Below, piece by piece: positions 1 to 5,775 of a DNA stretch of 8,260 nt. The stretch comes from B1-G15 sp964346135. GTDB taxonomy: Archaea; Thermoproteota; Bathyarchaeia; Bathyarchaeales; Bathyarchaeaceae. The number at the start of each line of letters is the position of its first letter. Positions within the stretch are counted from its first letter, which is position 1. Position numbers and translations under genes: made by a program. The stretch spans positions 1 through 8,260 of the forward strand of contig CAYFTS010000089.1 of assembly GCA_964346135.1 (NCBI GenBank), in the 5' to 3' direction. Under the pieces are notes generated by a model that was given only the letters and a program-made list of their open reading frames with translations, was not told the DNA's origin and ran no database searches.

Positions 1-977
1 TTCGTACCCTCGAAGACGGAGAGAAAATCGATAAAGCCATAAAAACCGCCAAGTCAGCAGTTGTGATAGGAGCTGGCTTAATAGGACTCGAAACCGCGGT
101 AGCTTTTGTTGAGCGAGGATTAAAAACCACAGTTGTAGAACTTCTTCCATACGTTTTGCCGGTGATGCTGGACAAAGACATGGCTGACATGGTTCAAGAG
201 AAGCTGGAAGAAAAAGGCTTAAACATCATCGTTGGACGTGGAGTCGACGAAATTCTCGGAACCAATAAAGTTAGCGGAGTTTCAGTTGGTGGAGAAAAAA
301 TTCCAACTGACATAGTGGTAGTAGCTACAGGGATAAGAGCGAATACCAAGCTGGCTGTGGATGCAGGTGTAGTGCTGGGTGAAACTCGAAGCATAAAAGT
401 GAACATGCGCATGGAAACTTTCAAGACAGTGAACAATCGAGTGCAACCGCTAAAAGATGTTTATGCAGTGGGAGACTGCGCTGAATCAGTAAACTTGATT
501 ACCCATAGACCCATGCTGAGTCAACTTGGAACAACAGCTGTAAGACATGCAAAAGTGGCGGGAATCAACGCTGCAGGCGGCTACGCCATGTTTCTTGGAT
601 GCTTGGGCTCTGCGATCACAAAGATGTTTGATTTTGAAGTTGGCGCCACTGGCTTAACAGAGTTTATGGCGGGACGAGCTGGAATCAAAACCGTGGTAGG
701 AGGCATGACTTCGAAAACTAAGGCTGACTATTTCCCAGGAGCTCTACCAATCAGGGTGAAGCTGGTTGTGGAAAAAGAAACAGAAAGGCTTGTCGGCGGG
801 CAAATCATAGGTGGAGAGGAAGTAACTCAACGCATAAACGCGTTGTCCTTTGCCATACAGAAGCAAATGACTGTGCGGGAACTGGCGAAGGCAGACACTT
901 GTTATGCTCCGCCTGCAAATGAGACTTGGGAACCCATGGTTTTGGCTGCAGAAACAGCGCTAAGAAAACTGCGATAA
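1..977 (+). CDS. FAD/NAD(P)-dependent oxidoreductase, NADH oxidase / CoA-disulfide reductase family (5' partial)
   Basis: The frame is open from base 3 at the left edge to TAA at 975-977, giving 324 visible residues; the N-terminal FAD-binding third is missing. The visible part begins just before the NAD(P)-binding Rossmann motif GAGLIGLE (visible residues 23-30). The second FAD motif DVYAVGDCAE follows at about 152-161. From about residue 200 there is a pyridine-nucleotide-disulfide oxidoreductase dimerisation domain ending in a CYAPP motif (about 300-304), as in CoA-disulfide reductases and related NADH oxidases. Family members reduce CoA disulfide, polysulfide or O2 with NAD(P)H in the cytoplasm. 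The redox cysteine that would separate these options is upstream of the window, so the substrate is unknown. About nine extra residues precede the second FAD motif. The GTG at base 63 is an internal valine codon, not a start. A T-tract follows the stop. Confidence 0.88.
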   Translation, partial: RTLEDGEKIDKAIKTAKSAVVIGAGLIGLETAVAFVERGLKTTVVELLPYVLPVMLDKDMADMVQEKLEEKGLNIIVGRGVDEILGTNKVSGVSVGGEKIPTDIVVVATGIRANTKLAVDAGVVLGETRSIKVNMRMETFKTVNNRVQPLKDVYAVGDCAESVNLITHRPMLSQLGTTAVRHAKVAGINAAGGYAMFLGCLGSAITKMFDFEVGATGLTEFMAGRAGIKTVVGGMTSKTKADYFPGALPIRVKLVVEKETERLVGGQIIGGEEVTQRINALSFAIQKQMTVRELAKADTCYAPPANETWEPMVLAAETALRKLR

Positions 978-990
978 CATCGCCAATAGT

Positions 991-1007
991 CTTCCCTCTT
1001 TATTTTT
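991..1007 (+). terminator. Pyrimidine/T-tract after the oxidoreductase
   Basis: A pyrimidine-rich stretch ending in five T's lies 14-30 bases after the stop. Archaeal RNA polymerase can terminate at such U-tracts without a hairpin. A second candidate is the small hairpin TGCAA-loop-TTGCA at 1059-1073, followed by TTTT. Position and composition are the only support. Confidence 0.4.
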
Positions 1008-1103
1008 CAACGTTGTTATACAAATTTGAAAATCTAATTATACATATTCGTCTACATGTGCAAAAAAGTTGCATTTTGATAATCAATAGTTTCATGGTTA
1101 TTA

Positions 1104-1132
1104 CGTATTTTCCACGTTAAAACGTCAATACG
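1104..1132. promoter_or_regulatory. Nested palindrome upstream of the gap promoter, candidate operator
   Basis: Inner arms ACGTT (1114-1118) and AACGT (1121-1125) are separated by AA. Outer arms CGTATT (1104-1109) and AATACG (1127-1132) surround them. The element ends 11 bases before the BRE/TATA-like element of gap, where archaeal activators or repressors often bind. The two pairs of arms do not share exactly the same centre. No regulator gene is visible in the window. Confidence 0.35.
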
Positions 1133-1143
1133 GCGAATTGTGG

Positions 1144-1158
1144 CGAAAGCTTTTTAGG
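1144..1158 (+). promoter_or_regulatory. BRE/TATA-like promoter of gap(-pgk)
   Basis: A purine-rich BRE-like CGAAAG is followed directly by the T-rich TATA-like CTTTTTAGG. Counting about 25 bases downstream puts the transcript start near 1178-1181. That would give a leader of about 25 bases, just long enough to hold the Shine-Dalgarno site at 1191-1198. The similar arrangement ahead of the aminotransferase supports the call. It is inferred from spacing only. Confidence 0.5.
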
Positions 1159-1190
1159 AAAAAACACAGATTAAGTTGACACTCTAGATA

Positions 1191-1198
1191 GAGGTGAT
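1191..1198 (+). promoter_or_regulatory. Strong Shine-Dalgarno site deciding the gap start
   Basis: GAGGTGAT is an eight-base match to the complement of the archaeal 16S 3' end and lies 5 bases before ATG 1204. It rules out the in-frame TTG at 1198, which overlaps it. Confidence 0.8.
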
Positions 1199-1203
1199 TG
1201 AGA

Positions 1204-2226
1204 ATGGCAGTAAATGTTGCAATCAACGGATTCGGAAGAATAGGACGACTACTATACAGAGCAGCCATAGAAACCAAAGCCGACATAAACTTCGTAGCAG
1301 TAAACGACTTAACAGACGCCAAGACGTTGGCACATCTCCTACAAAACGACACAGTACATGGCAAAGCACCTTTTAACGTCAAAGCTAAAGACGGAGCCCT
1401 AATCGTCAACGGAAAAGAACTTAAAATTTTAGCACAACCAGATCCAGCAAAACTACCTTGGAAGGAAATGGGCGTTTACCTAGCAATAGAATCAACAGGA
1501 AGATTCCGAGATAGAGAAGGCGCCTCAAAACATCTGCAGGCGGGAGCCAAAAAAGTGTTAGTTTCAGCACCGATGAGCCCAGCTACCAGCGCAGACATAA
1601 CCTTAGTCTTAGGAGTAAACGATGACAAATACGATCACAAAAAGCACAATGTAATCTCTCTAGCCTCCTGCACAACAAACGCCATAGCACCCGTAGCCAA
1701 GGTGTTAAATGACAAGTTTGGCATCAAAGCGGGACTAATGACCACCACTCACGCTGTAACTAACGATCAACGACTACTTGACATGCAACATAAAGACTTA
1801 CGGCGAGCCCGATCAGCTGCATTCAACATGGTGCCAACAACGACAGGCGCAGCTGTAGCTGCTACCCTAGCTCTGCCAGAGCTTGAGGGAAAAATGAACG
1901 GTCTAGCTTTACGTGTCCCTATACCAGACGTCTCTATAATCGACTTTGTGGCTACCCTGAAAAGAGAAGTCACCAAAGAAGAAGTAAACGCTGCCTTCAA
2001 AGCTGCAGCTAAAGGAAAACTGAAAGGAATTTTGGACTACACGGAAGAACCAATGGTCTCATCGGATTACGTACACAATCCATACTCGTCAATTGTAGAC
2101 GGGCTTTCCACAATGGTTATCGGAAACTTAGTCAAGGTGCTTTCGTGGTACGACAACGAATGGGGCTACTCCGTTAAGATGGTGCGGATGGCAGAGAAAA
2201 TCTGCAAGATAGAAGCAGGTAGCTAA
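1204..2226 (+). CDS. gap: Type I (bacterial-type) glyceraldehyde-3-phosphate dehydrogenase, phosphorylating
   Basis: A 340-residue cytoplasmic enzyme that interconverts glyceraldehyde-3-phosphate plus Pi and 1,3-bisphosphoglycerate with NAD(P). The N-terminal Rossmann domain starts with INGFGRIGR (8-16); the cofactor-ribose Asp is D35 in VAVNDLTD. The catalytic domain has SCTTN with Cys156, catalytic His183, the S-loop with HKDLRRAR (196-203), phosphate-site TTTGAA (212-217) and Arg237, and the C-terminal WYDNEWGYS (315-323). These are marks of class I GAPDH of bacteria and eukaryotes; archaeal class II enzymes instead carry SCNTT and differ throughout. At the Leu-Pro pair that helps restrict bacterial enzymes to NAD, this protein has Met194-Gln195. 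The ATG at 1204 is chosen because GAGGTGAT (1191-1198) ends 5 bases before it; an in-frame TTG at 1198 overlaps that site. pgk follows 62 bases later. Confidence 0.95.
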   Translation: MAVNVAINGFGRIGRLLYRAAIETKADINFVAVNDLTDAKTLAHLLQNDTVHGKAPFNVKAKDGALIVNGKELKILAQPDPAKLPWKEMGVYLAIESTGRFRDREGASKHLQAGAKKVLVSAPMSPATSADITLVLGVNDDKYDHKKHNVISLASCTTNAIAPVAKVLNDKFGIKAGLMTTTHAVTNDQRLLDMQHKDLRRARSAAFNMVPTTTGAAVAATLALPELEGKMNGLALRVPIPDVSIIDFVATLKREVTKEEVNAAFKAAAKGKLKGILDYTEEPMVSSDYVHNPYSSIVDGLSTMVIGNLVKVLSWYDNEWGYSVKMVRMAEKICKIEAGS

Positions 2227-2261
2227 CGAACCATACACAACTCTTCGAATCCAAATTTCAC

Positions 2262-2267
2262 TTTTTT
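2262..2267 (+). promoter_or_regulatory. T6 tract between gap and pgk
   Basis: A run of six T's lies in the 62-base gap-pgk spacer, followed by AAAG. It could be a partial terminator of gap or part of a TATA element. As a TATA box it would place the transcript start at the pgk ATG, which conflicts with the strong Shine-Dalgarno site just upstream. Read-through within one operon is therefore the simpler reading. Confidence 0.25.
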
Positions 2268-2288
2268 AAAGAATAAGGAGAGGAAAGA

Positions 2289-3515
2289 ATGCCCAAATTC
2301 TTAACAATAGACGACCTCAACTTCAAAGATAAAACAGTTCTAGTCAGAGTGGACTTCAACTCACCCATAGACCCGCATACCAAGAAAATTCTAGACGACA
2401 CTAGAATACGAGCACACGCAGAAACAACCATCAAAGAACTAGTTCAGAAAGGCGCCAAAACCGTAATCTTAGCACATCAAGGCAGACCGGAAAGCGCTGA
2501 CTTCACTCCACTCAAGCAACACTCACAAGCCCTCAGCAAGGCACTTGGCATGCCAGTGAAATACGTGGAAGACATTTTTGGAGAAAAAGCAAAAAAAGCC
2601 ATTAAAGAACTGAAGAGAGGTGAAGTTCTCGTTTTAGAAAACGTTCGAACATACCCAGATGAAAGAAAAAAAGGAACACCCGAAGAACACGCAAACTCTG
2701 AATTCATAAAGAACCTAGCTCCACTAGCCGACGTATTTGTTAACGACGCCTTCGCAGCTGCCCACCGAGCCCACATATCAATCGTAGGATTCACTGCGGT
2801 TTTGCCCAGCGTTGCTGGTCGAATAATGGAAAGAGAACTTAAATCCTTAAGCAGGGTTTTAGAGAATCCTGAAAAGCCTTGCATCTACATTTTTGGAGGA
2901 GCAAAAGCCGACGACTCCCTAAAAATATCCAAGTACGTGCTCGAAAACAACATTGCAGACCACATACTAACCGGCGGAGTAATCAGCCACCTCTTCCTCG
3001 TAGCAAAAGGATTCAACCTCGGAAAGCCAAGCATGCAATTCTTGGAAAAAGAAAAAGTTCTAGACTTGGTGCCAGGCATACAAGAGCTGATGAAAACATA
3101 CCCAGACAAAATTGAAGTGCCAACTGACGTAGCTGTGGACGTGAAAAGAAAAAGAAAAGAACTAGCAGTTAACGAGTTGCCTACAAGTTATCCCATCTAC
3201 GACATAGGAACAGAGACTGCCAAAAAATACGGAGCAATAATACGTGAAGCCAAATCCATCGTTGTCAGCGGCCCCATGGGAGTTTACGAAAACAAAGAAT
3301 TTCTAATGGGCACAAAGAAAACCTTTGAAGCAGTAGCTGCTTCTAAAGCGTTTTCCTTAGTGGGAGGAGGACACACTGTGGCGGCTACGAAAGAACTAAA
3401 ACTAGCCAACCAAATAAGCTACATAAGCACTGCAGGAGGAGCTCTCATAGAGTTTCTTATGGGAGGAGCCTTGCCGGGTGTCGTGGCGCTTGAAAAAGCG
3501 GCGGCTAGAGCCTGA
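2289..3515 (+). CDS. pgk: Phosphoglycerate kinase, archaeal type
   Basis: A 408-residue cytoplasmic kinase that transfers phosphate reversibly between 1,3-bisphosphoglycerate/ADP and 3-phosphoglycerate/ATP, next in the pathway to the GAPDH encoded 62 bases upstream. The N-terminal substrate domain shows RVDFNSP (20-26), DTRIRAH (37-43), LAHQGRP (61-67), LENVRTYPDE (116-125) and FVNDAFAAAHRAH (150-162). The C-terminal nucleotide domain has GGAKADDS (203-210), LTGG (227-230), GPMGVYE (328-334) and the glycine-rich GGGHTVAA (359-366). LAHQGRP in place of the usual bacterial SHLGRP, and NDAFAAAHR, mark the archaeal branch. The length fits the family. ATG 2289 has AAGGAGAGG (2275-2283) 5 bases upstream. 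Codon use is rich in A/C third positions, as in gap and unlike lon. Confidence 0.97.
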   Translation: MPKFLTIDDLNFKDKTVLVRVDFNSPIDPHTKKILDDTRIRAHAETTIKELVQKGAKTVILAHQGRPESADFTPLKQHSQALSKALGMPVKYVEDIFGEKAKKAIKELKRGEVLVLENVRTYPDERKKGTPEEHANSEFIKNLAPLADVFVNDAFAAAHRAHISIVGFTAVLPSVAGRIMERELKSLSRVLENPEKPCIYIFGGAKADDSLKISKYVLENNIADHILTGGVISHLFLVAKGFNLGKPSMQFLEKEKVLDLVPGIQELMKTYPDKIEVPTDVAVDVKRKRKELAVNELPTSYPIYDIGTETAKKYGAIIREAKSIVVSGPMGVYENKEFLMGTKKTFEAVAASKAFSLVGGGHTVAATKELKLANQISYISTAGGALIEFLMGGALPGVVALEKAAARA

Positions 3516-3543
3516 AGTCTGAATATCGCTTCGCCAACTTCCC

Positions 3544-3550
3544 TTTTTTT
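3544..3550 (+). terminator. T7 tract after pgk
   Basis: Seven consecutive T's, preceded by CCC, begin 29 bases after the pgk stop. A weak GAAGT (3514-3518) / ACTTC (3537-3541) pairing overlaps the stop, but the loop is 18 bases, so the U-tract is the main signal. This is a plausible end of the gap-pgk transcript. Confidence 0.5.
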
Positions 3551-3570
3551 AGGTCAAAATGCGAGACAGA

Positions 3571-3617
3571 TAACTCTTGATAAGACTTAACTATCTAGAG
3601 TTAATTCTGTAGTCTTA
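3571..3617 (+). promoter_or_regulatory. Dyad/hairpin spanning the promoter and start of the LysE-type gene
   Basis: TAAGAC (3581-3586) pairs with GTCTTA (3612-3617), and TTAACT (3587-3592) pairs with AGTTAA (3599-3604). This makes a 12-bp stem with a 6-base loop and one 7-base bulge (3605-3611); the last base is the A of the start ATG. TAACTCT (3571-3577) can instead pair with AGAGTTA (3597-3603), excluding the inner stem. GATAAGACTTAACTA (3579-3593) could be a weak BRE/TATA, about 27 bases before the ATG, which suits a leaderless transcript. No Shine-Dalgarno site is visible. The dyad may therefore be a repressor site over the promoter or an RNA structure over the start. Confidence 0.4.
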
Positions 3618-4240
3618 TGGACATACTAACTTTCATCATCATAGTGGTAATAGTTAGCGTCTCAGGAGCGTTGGCTCCTGGCCCCCTATTTTTTGCCACA
3701 ATCTCTTACGGAGCCAAGTTAGGAGCCAAGAGTGGGTTGGCGTTTTCTGTTGCGCACACTCTAATCGAGTTTCCCCTCGTCATCCTATTGGCACTCGGGC
3801 TTCTAACCGTTGCCAACGAGCCGACCATTAAACTCTTAACAGGAGTTGCAGGAGGATTGGCTCTTCTCGTTTTAGGCGCCTTACAGATTCGTGACGGCCT
3901 TACCTCTAAATTTGATACATCTAGTGAAAGCAGAGGGGCTTCCAAAAACCCTCTGTTTGTAGGTTTAGTCCTCACTGGTTTAAACCCGTTCTTTATTGGT
4001 TGGTGGCTAACAATTGGAGCAGATCTAATTCTTCAAGCTCTCGCGTTCGCGTCCCTAGCCGGCGTTGTGCTTATGTATGTCAGTCATACATGGATGGATT
4101 ACGTGTGGCTTACAGCTGTCGCTCATTTCGCAAAGATGGGGATAAACGTTGTAGGGGTTAGAGGGTACAAAGTCGTCGTGATAGTGTTCGGAGCAGTGTT
4201 GATTTTCTTTGGGTTCCTTTTTCTCACGTCAATTCTCTGA
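3617..4240 (+). CDS. LysE/RhtB-family amino-acid exporter
   Basis: A 207-residue hydrophobic inner-membrane protein. Family members export amino acids or related metabolites by proton-coupled efflux. Signs are the N-terminal SGALAPGPLFFATI region (16-29) with the family's PGP motif, about six hydrophobic segments (roughly 3-23, 44-66, 72-93, 113-133, 140-158 and 186-206), and GLNPFFIGWW (121-130), the family's N-P motif in the fourth segment. A short polar loop (about 94-112) separates the two halves. Length is typical at about 200-210 residues. No strong Shine-Dalgarno site precedes ATG 3617, which lies in a hairpin-forming region and may be translated leaderless. It follows the pgk T-tract by 66 bases and precedes a class III aminotransferase by 167 bases, so a role linked to amino-acid turnover is possible but unproven. 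The substrate cannot be read from the sequence. Confidence 0.88.
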   Translation: MDILTFIIIVVIVSVSGALAPGPLFFATISYGAKLGAKSGLAFSVAHTLIEFPLVILLALGLLTVANEPTIKLLTGVAGGLALLVLGALQIRDGLTSKFDTSSESRGASKNPLFVGLVLTGLNPFFIGWWLTIGADLILQALAFASLAGVVLMYVSHTWMDYVWLTAVAHFAKMGINVVGVRGYKVVVIVFGAVLIFFGFLFLTSIL

Positions 4241-4253
4241 ACTCCCATATATC

Positions 4254-4268
4254 GTCCTGTCTTTTCTC
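4254..4268 (+). terminator. Weak pyrimidine tract after the exporter
   Basis: CTGTCTTTTCTCT-type pyrimidine-rich sequence starts 14 bases after the stop, with a longest T run of four. It is a weak candidate for U-tract termination; the next gene has its own promoter candidate, which agrees with separate transcripts. Confidence 0.25.
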
Positions 4269-4353
4269 TATCAGCTTTTGCTATAATGTAGATACTGAAA
4301 TTATGGTTGATGAACAGAAAAACTTTACATTTGATTCTGTGCCCCTGCGCGCG

Positions 4354-4368
4354 ACAAAGTTTTAATAA
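4354..4368 (+). promoter_or_regulatory. BRE/TATA-like promoter of the aminotransferase gene
   Basis: The A-rich GACAAAG BRE-like element runs into TTTTAATAA. The TATA centre near 4364 predicts a transcript start at about 4388-4391, right at the beginning of the purine-rich AAAAGGAGAAGG Shine-Dalgarno region. The implied leader is about 18 bases. The layout matches the one proposed for gap. Confidence 0.5.
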
Positions 4369-4390
4369 TGAACAGAATTGAATAGCTGTT

Positions 4391-4402
4391 AAAAGGAGAA
4401 GG
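4391..4402 (+). promoter_or_regulatory. Shine-Dalgarno site setting the aminotransferase start at 4408
   Basis: GGAG at 4395-4398 lies 9 bases before ATG 4408 and 4 bases before an out-of-frame ATG at 4403. The reading from 4408 gives MSSKSSEKFIVWGKK, which joins sensibly to the downstream aminotransferase frame after a -1 shift. ATG 4440, where the downstream frame first offers a start, has no such site. Confidence 0.6.
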
Positions 4403-4439
4403 ATGCCATGTCGTCTAAGTCTAGTGAGAAGTTTATTGT

Positions 4440-5117
4440 ATGGGGAAAAAAGCGGTTTCCCCCCCAAAATCCTGGATGTCAGAAGCCGCCGTTATTGTGA
4501 AGAAAGCCGAAGGATCCTGTTTAACAACCCTTGATGGAAAAAAGATAATTGACTTCACAAGTCAATGGCAATCAAATAATGTCGGTAATGTTCACCCAGA
4601 GGTTCTTGAGACTTCTGTCGATGCCTTAAAACGATACGGCTTCTTAATACCGGCTCTCGGTATGGTGCCTGAAGCCTACGAGCTTGCAGAGAAGCTGGTT
4701 GAAATCTCGCCTGGAAAGAGGTTTTCAAGGGTTACGTATGAGGTTTCTGGAACAGAGGCTGCGGAGGCTGGCGTGTCTTATGCCTTAGCCTATAAAGACA
4801 GACCCTTGATAATATCTTTTATCAAACAGTATCACGGTATGTCTCTAGGAGCCAAGAACATTGGTTCTTTAAGCTCTGATATTAGGAGGTTTAACGAAAC
4901 CTTCCAGGGAGGCGTATTGTTTGCGCCCTATCCTCTAACCTATGGAGTCCCGTTCAAGGGCTCCCCCGAGGAATATGCAGATTTCTGCCTCTGGTACATT
5001 GAAGACCAGATCCTAAAATACATTTCACGCTCAGAGCGAATCGCTGGGATTCTCTTTGAACCCATCATCGGAGAAGGAGGATACTGGGTTCCCCCAGACA
5101 ACTTTTTCCCGGACTAA
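4440..5117 (+). CDS. Aminotransferase fragment, N-terminal and first part of the PLP domain
   Basis: This is the middle and largest open piece of the broken aminotransferase, 225 residues if read from ATG 4440. It carries the substrate-side segment FTSQWQSNNVGNVHP, the cofactor phosphate-loop region EVSGTEAAEAG, the aromatic YHG that stacks on PLP, and LFEPIIGEGGYWVPP. It ends after NFFPD, where family members continue with G-L-K/R. It lacks the PLP Asp and Lys, so it cannot be an active enzyme alone. The first residues after ATG 4440 (MGKKAVSPPKSW) read as a continuation of MSSKSSEKFIVWGKK from the other frame, so ATG 4440 is probably not the natural start. Confidence 0.5.
   Translation: MGKKAVSPPKSWMSEAAVIVKKAEGSCLTTLDGKKIIDFTSQWQSNNVGNVHPEVLETSVDALKRYGFLIPALGMVPEAYELAEKLVEISPGKRFSRVTYEVSGTEAAEAGVSYALAYKDRPLIISFIKQYHGMSLGAKNIGSLSSDIRRFNETFQGGVLFAPYPLTYGVPFKGSPEEYADFCLWYIEDQILKYISRSERIAGILFEPIIGEGGYWVPPDNFFPD
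4442..4462 (+). other. First frameshift site: A_AAA_AAG heptamer in a GGGGAAA/TTTCCCC hairpin
   Basis: In the frame of ATG 4408 the codons GGA AAA AAG contain A AAA AAG at 4446-4452, the same slippery heptamer as in bacterial dnaX. A -1 slip there gives WGKK followed by AVSPPKSW, a good aminotransferase N-terminus. GGGGAAA (4442-4448) can pair with TTTCCCC (4456-4462) around a 7-base loop. A G4, A6 and C7 run all sit within 24 bases, so a one-base deletion or a sequencing error is an equally direct explanation. Confidence 0.5.
5102..5117 (+). other. Second frameshift site: T_TTC_CCG heptamer next to TAA
   Basis: In the second frame, AAC TTT TTC CCG GAC TAA contains T TTC CCG at 5105-5111, which fits X_XXY_YYZ. 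A -1 slip yields NFFP followed by GLKKLADEYDW, matching the family. Without it, translation ends at TAA 5115-5117. Adding one T to the T5 run or one C to the C3 run gives the same protein, so a lost base explains it too. Confidence 0.5.
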
Positions 5118-5161
5118 AGAAACTCGCAGACGAATATGACTGGGCACTAATATGTGATGAG

Positions 5162-5734
5162 GTGTTGGTTGGTTTTGGCAGAACAGGAAAAATGTGGTCA
5201 ATAGAGCACTGGAATATTGATACGGACTTAATGCCAATAGGTAAAGCCCTTAGTGGAGGGTTAATGCCTTTGGCAGGTTGTATGGGAACCGAAGAAGCCA
5301 TGGGAGGAACGGAAGCTTACTCATGCAGCACATTCGGTGGACATCCAGCGTCCTATGCAGCAGCATTAAAGAACATAGAAATTATAGAAAGGGAAAAACT
5401 GTGCGATAGAGCTGCAAGGCTAGGTGAAGTAGCATTGAGAAGAATGAAGAAATGGATTGATCAATATGAAATTGTTGGTGACGCAAGAGGTAAGGGACTT
5501 ATGTTGGCAATAGACATGGTAAAGAAGAAGGAAAAGCCAGGCATGTTTCCCGAAAACGTTGAAGTCGCTGAAAAAACATATTATCAAAGCATGGAAGAAG
5601 GAGTGTTACCTCTCTGGGGCACTGGCGACACCCATTTGAGAGTAGTGCCTCCACTAAACATACCGAAAGAACTGCTAGATCAAGGTCTTACAAAAATAGA
5701 ACAGGCGATTAGGAAGGTTCAGAAAAGTCTTTAG
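5162..5734 (+). CDS. Aminotransferase fragment, PLP-lysine half
   Basis: This is the last open piece of the broken aminotransferase, 190 residues if read from GTG 5162. The homologous frame can be followed back to about 5111 (GLKKLADEYDWALICDEV), so GTG 5162 is an internal valine and not a true start. It holds GFGRTGKMW, the Schiff-base lysine in IGKALSGG, a cofactor-side STFGGHP segment, and the C-terminal small domain ending in LTKIEQAIRKV. It has no Shine-Dalgarno site of its own. It ends with TAG, 248 bases before lon. Confidence 0.5.
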   Translation: MLVGFGRTGKMWSIEHWNIDTDLMPIGKALSGGLMPLAGCMGTEEAMGGTEAYSCSTFGGHPASYAAALKNIEIIEREKLCDRAARLGEVALRRMKKWIDQYEIVGDARGKGLMLAIDMVKKKEKPGMFPENVEVAEKTYYQSMEEGVLPLWGTGDTHLRVVPPLNIPKELLDQGLTKIEQAIRKVQKSL

Positions 5735-5775
5735 CTAAATATAGCCTTGTTCCGTTCGTTAGGATGACTTGCATG

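Larger units (their letters stand above)
4408..5734 (+). pseudogene. Class III PLP-dependent aminotransferase with two -1 frame disruptions
   Basis: Three consecutive frames together encode one class III aminotransferase (ornithine / 4-aminobutyrate / acetylornithine aminotransferase superfamily), which transfers an amino group to a 2-oxoacid with PLP. Part 1 starts at ATG 4408 and is usable to about 4452; unshifted it stops at TGA 4498-4500 after 30 residues. Part 2 runs from about 4452 to TAA 5115-5117. Part 3 runs from about 5111 to TAG 5732-5734. Restoring one base at each junction gives 443 codons (442 residues), normal for the family. Conserved features are intact: SGTEAAEA, QYHGMS, LFEPIIGEGG, CDE with the Asp that contacts the PLP pyridine N (codon 5156-5158), GFGRTGKMW, and Schiff-base Lys in IGKALSGG (codon 5243-5245). 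Good preservation points to recent lesions, sequencing error in runs, or recoding. The substrate is unknown. Confidence 0.8.

Noticed and set aside
926..1120. 64-codon + strand frame over the end of the oxidoreductase and the intergenic region
   Set aside because: It starts inside the conserved oxidoreductase C-terminus in another frame, has no ribosome site, and its translation looks random.
1198..1203. TTG at 1198 as the gap start (two extra residues)
   Set aside because: It overlaps the Shine-Dalgarno site GAGGTGAT; ATG 1204 has correct spacing and gives the expected MAVNVAINGFGRIGR start.
4285..4370. C/D-box small RNA between the exporter and the aminotransferase (TTGATGA near 4307, CTGA just before)
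   Set aside because: The C box has T at its first position and no D box follows at a suitable distance; there is no terminal stem.
4403..4520. ATG 4403 as the aminotransferase start
   Set aside because: Its frame gives a basic, non-homologous sequence that never joins the aminotransferase frame at the conserved region; ATG 4408 joins after one -1 shift and is better spaced from GGAG.
3617..5734. Exporter and aminotransferase as a tight two-gene operon
   Set aside because: They are 167 bases apart, and the aminotransferase has its own BRE/TATA-like element with fitting leader length; a functional link remains possible but is not shown.
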